DNA of 64,000 nucleotides from Trema orientale (lineage: Eukaryota > Streptophyta > Magnoliopsida > Rosales > Cannabaceae): positions 257,890 through 321,889 of the forward strand of contig JXTC01000172.1 of assembly GCA_002914845.1 (NCBI GenBank), read 5' to 3'. Made by a program: the position numbers and the translations under genes. Under the pieces are notes generated by a model, which was not told the origin of the DNA, did not search any database, and worked only from the letters and a program-made list of their open reading frames with translations. Of this stretch, positions 57,382 through 64,000 are shown one piece after another; position 1 is the first letter of the stretch; every line of letters starts with the position of its first letter.

Positions 57382-57989
57382 TGTTAAGAAATTAAGGTTT
57401 CAATCTTACACACTCTTATTTTGAAGATAACAAACATTTGATTTAGTACTAATGATTTAACTTGAGTGTGTAGTAAAATAGCTTTAAAAGTTCTAACTCA
57501 AGTTAATCAAGGAATCAAGCTTGAAGATGGATACATATTGGACTTATTAGAATCAAGCTTGAAGATGGATGGAAAAGAGCTTGAAGACAAAGATCAAGAA
57601 TACAAGACTTAGACTAATAAAGGTTATACACTTAGTTCTTGTATTTGAATATTTATCTACACAGTATATGATCTTAATGGCTCAAAGTTTTCATAACATT
57701 GGAAATTTTCAAAGCAACAATGTTAAAACTATTTATCTCAAATTAAAATATGAAATCTATTTTACACAAGTTTTTAAATTGATTTATGAATTTCAATAGT
57801 TCCTATATTACATAATAAATTAATTTATGAAGTTACATTTTGAAAATAATTGAAAAAGACTTGAAATAAAATTCAAATAGTACTCTCGGATAGATTCGGC
57901 AGACCGGCCTTCAGAATTGATCTACCGATTCCTCCTGCATATTTTTCAGCAATTTTCATATTCGACCGTTAGAACTACACTTTCAACAA

Positions 57990-58040
57990 CTAGTATTTTC
58001 AGTCGACCGAAAATACACTTTCGGTCTACCGAAAATGACT
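57990..58040. repeat. Short inverted repeat in the solo LTR
   Basis: TCGACCGAAAATACACTTTC and GGTCTACCGAAAATGAC form direct and inverted pieces of the motif TCGGTC/GACCGA, upstream of the TATA box. Possibly regulatory; not tested. Confidence 0.4.
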
Positions 58041-58340
58041 AAATATCTGTCAAACGGTTATAAACGGCTAGTTTTCTTTTAAATCTATATATAGAAACTT
58101 TTTTAACACTTGAAATAATCTTTGAACATCCTTAAATTGCTATTTCATATCTTCAAGTTGTTCAAATCAATTATTGTGATTTAAACTTTCAAATCTATTT
58201 TCTCACAAAAATCAATTGAGCCAAACTAGATTATATCTTATGTTTACATCTGTTCTCTCTAAGCTTACATTGTATCAAATTTTATCATTTGAGAGAGATT
58301 TTAGTTGAGTGTTCCATCAAATAAAAATCAAATTGTATTT

Positions 58341-58490
58341 GTGAGGTGAGGTTACCACCAGAGTCTAAACAACCCAATTTAGGTGAGGTTGCCACCGGAG
58401 TCTAAATAACCCGTGAGTTGATAAGATTGGCACCATTGTCTAAACAATCCATGTAGGTGAGGATTGGCACCGGAGTCAAAACAATCCGAG
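58341..58490 (+). repeat. Minisatellite, 4 units of ~38 bp
   Basis: The unit is approximately AGGTGAGGTTGCCACCGGAG followed by TCTAAACAACCC. Four imperfect copies lie downstream of the LTR TATA box, probably in the transcribed R/U5 region. Confidence 0.82.
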
Positions 58491-58938
58491 GTTAGGCATG
58501 ATAGAGCTGGAGTCAAGACTATTGTAAAGGTTGGATGAGCCTAAGAAGAATTCACACCGTTTGTACAAGGGTCGGTCAAGCCCATAATCTTGATCCGAAT
58601 AGTGGAAGCTCAAAGCAAGTTGCCGAAGGTCGGGAACGTAGGCAAACCGTCGTGCTTGTTGAATCTCGTAAAAACCGAGTTTGCACTTTCTCTATCTCTA
58701 TTTTCTTTACTTTATTGCAAGCTATTTAATTGAATGTTTGATATTTATTGTACTTAATTGACTTGCTATTATTGTTATATACTAGGCATTTTTGTTCTTT
58801 TAGCCTCAATGTTTCAAAATAGTGGTCTATAGTTTTAAATAGTTGAAAAGTTTCTTAAAATATTTTAAAACCCAATTCACCCCCTCTTGGGTTGTCAATC
58901 TTGGGCTAATAATAGCTAACAAACCACTATTAACTCCA

Positions 58939-60732
58939 TGAAATTAAAGTTATCTAGTGCTAATTTGCCTTAAGTTTTCCTATATTCTTATTTATATTAA
59001 GTTGTTTCAATTGATTTTCATATTGTTTTGATATTTTGTGTGTTTGTGTATATAGCAGAATAAAACAAGGGTATTTAATATAAATTAAGGTAAATGTGTG
59101 CCTCATAAATGAGTTTTTCATACATTGAGATCGAGGTAGAATCCAATACGGTCGTAACACAACAAAAATAAGACAAATCGGAGCTCAAACAAAGAAATAC
59201 CGATCCTGAGAAGCTGCGGTACCAGACCAGCAGAAAAATGGCGCTGCAGCGCCAAAAGTGGTACCGCAGTACTAACTCTTGAGAATTTTTGGTGCTGCAT
59301 CACTACCTCCTGCATCCTAGATGGCCAAGATCAACTTGTTAACAATCCAAGAGTCCAGATTCGGCCTACCTTAAGTTTGCAAGAGCCACCTCTTTAAAAC
59401 CCTATCTTTGGGTTGCAAGAGACATGTGATACAGAGAGAGGGGGAGGCAACCATGGAAAGAGAAGAAGAAGAAGAAGATATGTTCCAATCCTTCATTTAT
59501 TGATTTCCTCCACAACATTAACACTATTCTTTGTTTATACCATATTCTCTTTATTTTCTTATGAGTTTTTCTTTGTATTTTCCATATTTAGAGAGTAGTA
59601 TAGTTGAGAGCAAATCCTAGAAGGAGGATTCAAGAGAGCAAGAACTAAGTTTGGAGGAGGAGATTGACAATCTCCATAAACACCTTCAAGCTCTTCATAG
59701 AGGAGGAATTCTAAAAATCTTTTCTCTTTAATATTTGTATTTCTTGATTTTATTATATTAAAATACTATTGTTGTCAATTTATATTATGAACTAAATATT
59801 TCTTGTCTAGTTTTACTATATGAACCAACCTAGTAACTTGTGTTTGTTTATTTCTCTCCTCTTTTATTAATCAAATCCATTGTTGAGTTATTTGTTTTAC
59901 CTTGTGCTTATTGCTTCTATTTAATTGATCACTAAATAGATTATTGAGTGAAATTTCTATGAGCTTGGAAGAGGGAATAAAAATAGAATCTTATATTTAC
60001 TTTATATTATGAAGTAAATATTTATTTTTCTAGTTTTACTTTGTGAATAAACCTAGAATCTTGTGTTTGTTTATTTCTCTCCTCTTTCATTAATCAAATC
60101 CATTGTTGAGTTATTTGTTTTACCTTATGTTTATTGTTTCTATTTAATTGATCACTAAATAGATTATTGAGTGAAATTTCTATGAGCTTGGAAGAGGGAA
60201 TACAAATTTGGACCTAGATAAAATAACATAAGATTAACTAGTATGGGGTAAGTTTGCATAGAATAAGAATATACCTATGTGACTTATGCAACTATTTTTG
60301 AGATCTTAATCTTAATGCACCTAGTTCAATTCGTGTTAGGAGTAATATATTATCTTGTCCAGGGAGATCCAATTTGCACTTGGAAAAAGCTCCATGGTTA
60401 TATTAGATTCTTAGTTGACAACTTTAGTGGATTAATTAATTTAAGAGAGAAATTGGAAGATTGTGTGTTTAAAAGAATAGTTGGGGAATTAGTAAACCTA
60501 GACATTTTTCTTATTACTTGCTTTCATTCATTTTGCATAATAGTTTAGTCGTCTTCATTTTATTTCTTTAAAATATATATTTTGATTATTTGGATAAATT
60601 TAAGATTGACCAATTTTAATACTTAACTTAGACTTTGTAATCAATTCTCGTGGGTTCGACACTCTAACTCCTAAAATTATATTATTTGTGACCGTGTGCA
60701 CTTACACAAGAGTATAAATTTATAGTTACACA
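58939..60732 (+). mobile_element. Solo LTR, gypsy-like (about 1.8 kb)
   Basis: The proposed ends are TGAAATTAAAG and TAGTTACACA, with flanks CTCCA (58934-58938) and TTCCA (60733-60737), 4 of 5 matching. The 3' part has CTCGTGGGTTCGACACTC and GTGTGCACTTACAC, wording seen at the end of Athila/Tat LTRs. A 222 bp duplication lies inside. Boundaries are tentative. Confidence 0.5.
59781..60214. repeat. 222 bp tandem duplication
   Basis: Copies start TATATTATGAA at 59781 and 60003. Both share TTTGTTTATTTCTCTCCTCT and ATTGAGTGAAATTTCTATGA, with about 10% differences. Confidence 0.9.
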
Positions 60733-60737
60733 TTCCA

Positions 60738-61140
60738 ACCAACAACTACGGTACACATTTTATACATTAAATGTATATTGTAGTCTATATTTAATGTGTA
60801 AAACAGTGGTAAGTAAAATATGTATTTATGTAATAAAAATAAAAAAAAATATTTATAAAAATATGATTTTGAAAACGATACTTATGAATTTTTCCCTAAA
60901 GCCGGGGGAAAAGTCAACCTCTCATGTCTCGTATCATAAATATGTACTTGTTTTCGCTTTTTTTTTTTTTTTAATGTAACTCAAGTATATATCTGATATT
61001 TCTAACATCTTTTTTGACCTGTCAAGTCCCTTAACCAAACATTTATTTTTTTTTTTTTTAAAAAAGGTAAAAATAAAAAAGAAAACGTCCCTTAAGTCTT
61101 AACCAAACACCGACTAGGTGAGGGGGAGGCGAGGAGCTCC
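60738..61140. other. AT-rich intergenic region upstream of the small-protein gene
   Basis: Poly-T and poly-A runs and no coding sequence. The right end leads into the promoter. Confidence 0.5.
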
Positions 61141-61173
61141 CCTCTTAAGTCCGTTATGTTATCCAAATTCACG

Positions 61174-61181
61174 CTATAAAC
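61174..61181 (+). promoter_or_regulatory. TATA box of the MGSKAPSW-type gene
   Basis: CTATAAAC at 61174-61181, in a 150 bp region of higher GC. It is followed by a CT-rich leader with a (CTCCT)n run (61236-61270). Confidence 0.6.
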
Positions 61182-61204
61182 ACCTTCCTTCCTCACAAGC
61201 CGCC

Positions 61205-62103
61205 ATTCTAGCACAACACGAACCAAATCAAAGGGCCCCCTCCTCCTCTCCTCTCCTCTCCTCTCCTCTCGAATCTCTCACATCAAATCAGATCAAGGTA
61301 CTGTCTCCCAAATCCCAATCTTCTCTCTGCTGTTTCCACGTGGGTGCTTTTTGTTCGCTAGGTCTTTTCTACTCTGTTCTCCTATTTTTATTCTTCTTTC
61401 TTTTTAATTTTTATGTATAATGAAAAATTGATTCACTTTAAAATTGGTTTATTCTATGATATCGCAACGCTTGTGTTTGCTCGAACTTTATCTTAACCCT
61501 TCTTTTTTTTTTTTTTTTTTTTTTACAAGTTTGACCAGAAATTGATTTGGAGGCAATCGCTTTGGTTGTTCTTTTAAAATAATAATAATAATAATAATTC
61601 TATCTGGGTTTTCATGCTTTTGTTCGAAGGAATTGGCATGAATTAATCGGACTTTGTCCCTCATGACTCGTGAGTTTCAGAATTCTGACAATTTCAAACA
61701 CTACGCAATTTTGAATGAATATTCATGACATGTTCCCGTTTTCCCAATTCCTCAAAATAAGTCAACATCTGTTTTTTCTTTTTTCCCTTTTTTCAAATTT
61801 TTTTTTAAAAAAAAGTACAGTAAATTTAAATTGTTCATAGAAATTGTTTTATGGCCTTCTGATTATATAAAGCATTGAGTTTGTTCATAAGTAACAAATA
61901 TAATATTAACTCTAAATATTGTTATTGATAAGTAGAGGCAAAGGTTTTGCATCAAGTTTAGGGTAGAAGTTGGGTGCTTACTGTTTACTTGAGCATGTAT
62001 GTACTAATATGAATTTCCTCAAGTTATTTGCTCTTCATGGTTGTGTTATGTAAAAGCAAAGCAAAATTCATTTATGGTTGTATTATGTAAAGAACAATTT
62101 CAG
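61205..62103 (+). other. 5' UTR exon and leader intron of the MGSKAPSW-type gene
   Basis: The first exon runs from about 61205 to 61297 (ends ATCAAG before GTACTG). The intron is 61298-62103 (806 bp, ends TTTCAG) and contains poly-T runs. Long leader introns are common in plant genes with steady expression. The transcription start is estimated from the TATA box. Confidence 0.55.
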
Positions 62104-62169
62104 GAAACCTTGCACCTGAAAACAGAGTTTTAAATTATGTCCATTCTGATTTCTTACATTAGAAACTCA

Positions 62170-62463
62170 ATGGGAAGCAAAGCACCAAGTTGGTCTGATC
62201 AATGGGGCGGAAACAATTTTGGTGTGGAAGGAGACGACGACAAGGCAGGCACCAATAAAGGCAAAGGCAGCGGAAGCAGCAAGAAGATGGCTGAGGCAAA
62301 AGCAATGGCCTCTGCAGGACTTGGCAAGGCCAAGGCTGCAGCTGCCGTGGGTGCCGACAAGGCCAAGGTTGCAGCGATCTTTGGCGCCCAAAAAGTGAAG
62401 AGTGGAACCTCCCTTGGAATCAAATGGGTTAAAAATCAGTACCAGAAAAGAACCTCTAAGTAG
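62170..62463 (+). CDS. Small plant protein, MGSKAPSW family (97 aa)
   Basis: The frame opens at 62137, but the ATG at 62170 is chosen because MGSKAPSWSDQWGGNNFG is the conserved start I recall for a family of small plant proteins, sometimes annotated, probably wrongly, as CDP-diacylglycerol-glycerol-3-phosphate phosphatidyltransferase. The middle is Gly/Lys/Ser-rich (about residues 24-40). An Ala/Lys-rich region with a repeated GKAKAAA/DKAKVAA pattern (about 50-75) is likely helical and amphipathic. The end VKSGTSLGIKWVKNQYQKR is basic. There is no transmembrane segment or catalytic motif, so enzyme activity is unlikely; the function is not known. Codon use and composition look like a real host gene. 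The 3' UTR probably extends to about 62640. Confidence 0.8.
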   Translation: MGSKAPSWSDQWGGNNFGVEGDDDKAGTNKGKGSGSSKKMAEAKAMASAGLGKAKAAAAVGADKAKVAAIFGAQKVKSGTSLGIKWVKNQYQKRTSK

Positions 62464-63136
62464 GCTAACGGAGAATTGCAAGTAGACTTTTTAAGTTTTC
62501 TTACAAGTACAAGTAGATTTCACTAATGACGCAGATTATTTTTTATTTGGAACTTATACATTCCTTCTGGGAACTTTGTCTTGTAAAATCTATAATCCCC
62601 TTATAAAATCTATAATCTCCTTATACATTGTTATTCTATCTTAAATCATCATCCTCAGGAGTTTTTAGTTTAATTTTCAACCACAATAACCACCCAAAAA
62701 CTTCAATTTAAAAGATTCGGGAAAAAAAAAAAAAGAAAAAAAGAAAAAAGGAAAACCCATAAATGATGAAGCTTCCCTTTACTTAATCAAGAAAAAAAAG
62801 GAAAAATCAGATTCAAAACCTTGGCTACCAAGTCATAGACATGACACACGAGCAAAAAATCAGATTCAAAACCTTGGCTACCAAATTATATACATGACAC
62901 ACGAACAAATTCATTGCAAGAAGCTTAAAGTCTCATATATATATATATACTGAAAGCGTTAGACATAATAGAAGTTGGCCAAATTACTCGAGTAAAAAGA
63001 TGATAGTCAAACGAAACAAGTACGTGAACTGAAGTATCAGATGGACCACCGAGGAAAATTTACAAAAACTAAATTCCACACTTTGTCTCAGTTATTTTGC
63101 GAGTTATATTCACATAGACATGGCTTTCATCATGTT
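62464..63136. other. Intergenic region between two convergent genes
   Basis: Holds both 3' UTRs. ATCAGATTCAAAACCTTGGCTACCAA is present twice (about 62807 and 62859) with neighbouring GACATGACACACGA, a 52 bp direct repeat. No coding region. Confidence 0.6.

Positions 63137-64000
<864 letters not shown>

Larger units (their letters stand above)
57382..58921 (+). mobile_element. Solo LTR, Copia-like (1540 bp)
   Basis: The ends are TGTTAAGAAATTAAGG and AATAGCTAACA. Flanks GACCA (57377-57381) and AACCA (58922-58926) match at 4 of 5 bases. CTATATATAG at about 58086-58095 is a likely TATA box. The segment CCCCCTCTTGGGTTGTC near the end is common in Copia LTRs. A minisatellite lies inside. Confidence 0.62.

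Noticed and set aside
62167-62481. Minus-strand frame opposite the small-protein gene
   Set aside because: Shadow of the conserved plus-strand MGSKAPSW frame.

Overview
This is plant nuclear DNA, most likely from a eudicot. It is AT-rich, genes are intron-split, and Copia, Tekay-like chromovirus, Athila and Tat LTR retrotransposons, hAT and Mutator MITEs and a tRNA-derived SINE are all present. No species is assigned. All calls come from reading the sequence; no database search was run. One assembly gap (129 N) lies at 14717-14845.

Layout. 1-1271: Copia-like LTR on the minus strand, cut by the window edge. 1272-3810: decayed Ty3 chromovirus pol. 3950-6522: relic of a plant mobile-domain/Ulp1-type transposon gene, followed by a three-exon gene with its own TATA box whose second exon looks like a tandem copy of the first. 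7750-30808 (minus): a FAR1/FHY3-like gene split by a nest of about 20.4 kb. The nest is a Tat element (9232-29676, minus) with an antisense gene, interrupted by an Athila element (12749 to about 21700) and an hAT MITE (24157-24545). 31050-35460: SINE copy 1, a tandem array of about 109 bp units, a captured fragment resembling isoprenylcysteine methylesterase (ICME), a large fold-back element and an inverted copy of the array unit.

36700-43190: an RNase H-type relic is broken by an hAT element (37086-40232). That element contains a 184 bp Mutator MITE and a 2.68 kb Pack-MULE carrying a GC-rich chimera of an RRM gene (UBA2-like) and a PPR-like fragment. SINE copy 2 lies inside another hAT MITE (41261-42006), and a solo LTR follows. 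45795-56394: a MITE-like host holds a Tekay/Del-type chromovirus with two LTRs of about 2.2 kb; the chromovirus has lost its reverse transcriptase and carries a solo Copia LTR in gag. 57382-60732: two solo LTRs only 17 bp apart.

Only the right end looks like ordinary host genes: a small MGSKAPSW-type protein gene with a 5' UTR intron (promoter near 61174, CDS 62170-62463), and on the minus strand the last two exons of an ATG8 autophagy gene (63137-63443), whose 5' exons lie outside the window. The main interest is repeated capture and shuffling of host gene fragments by terminal-repeat elements, and how clearly the insertion order can be read from target-site duplications.
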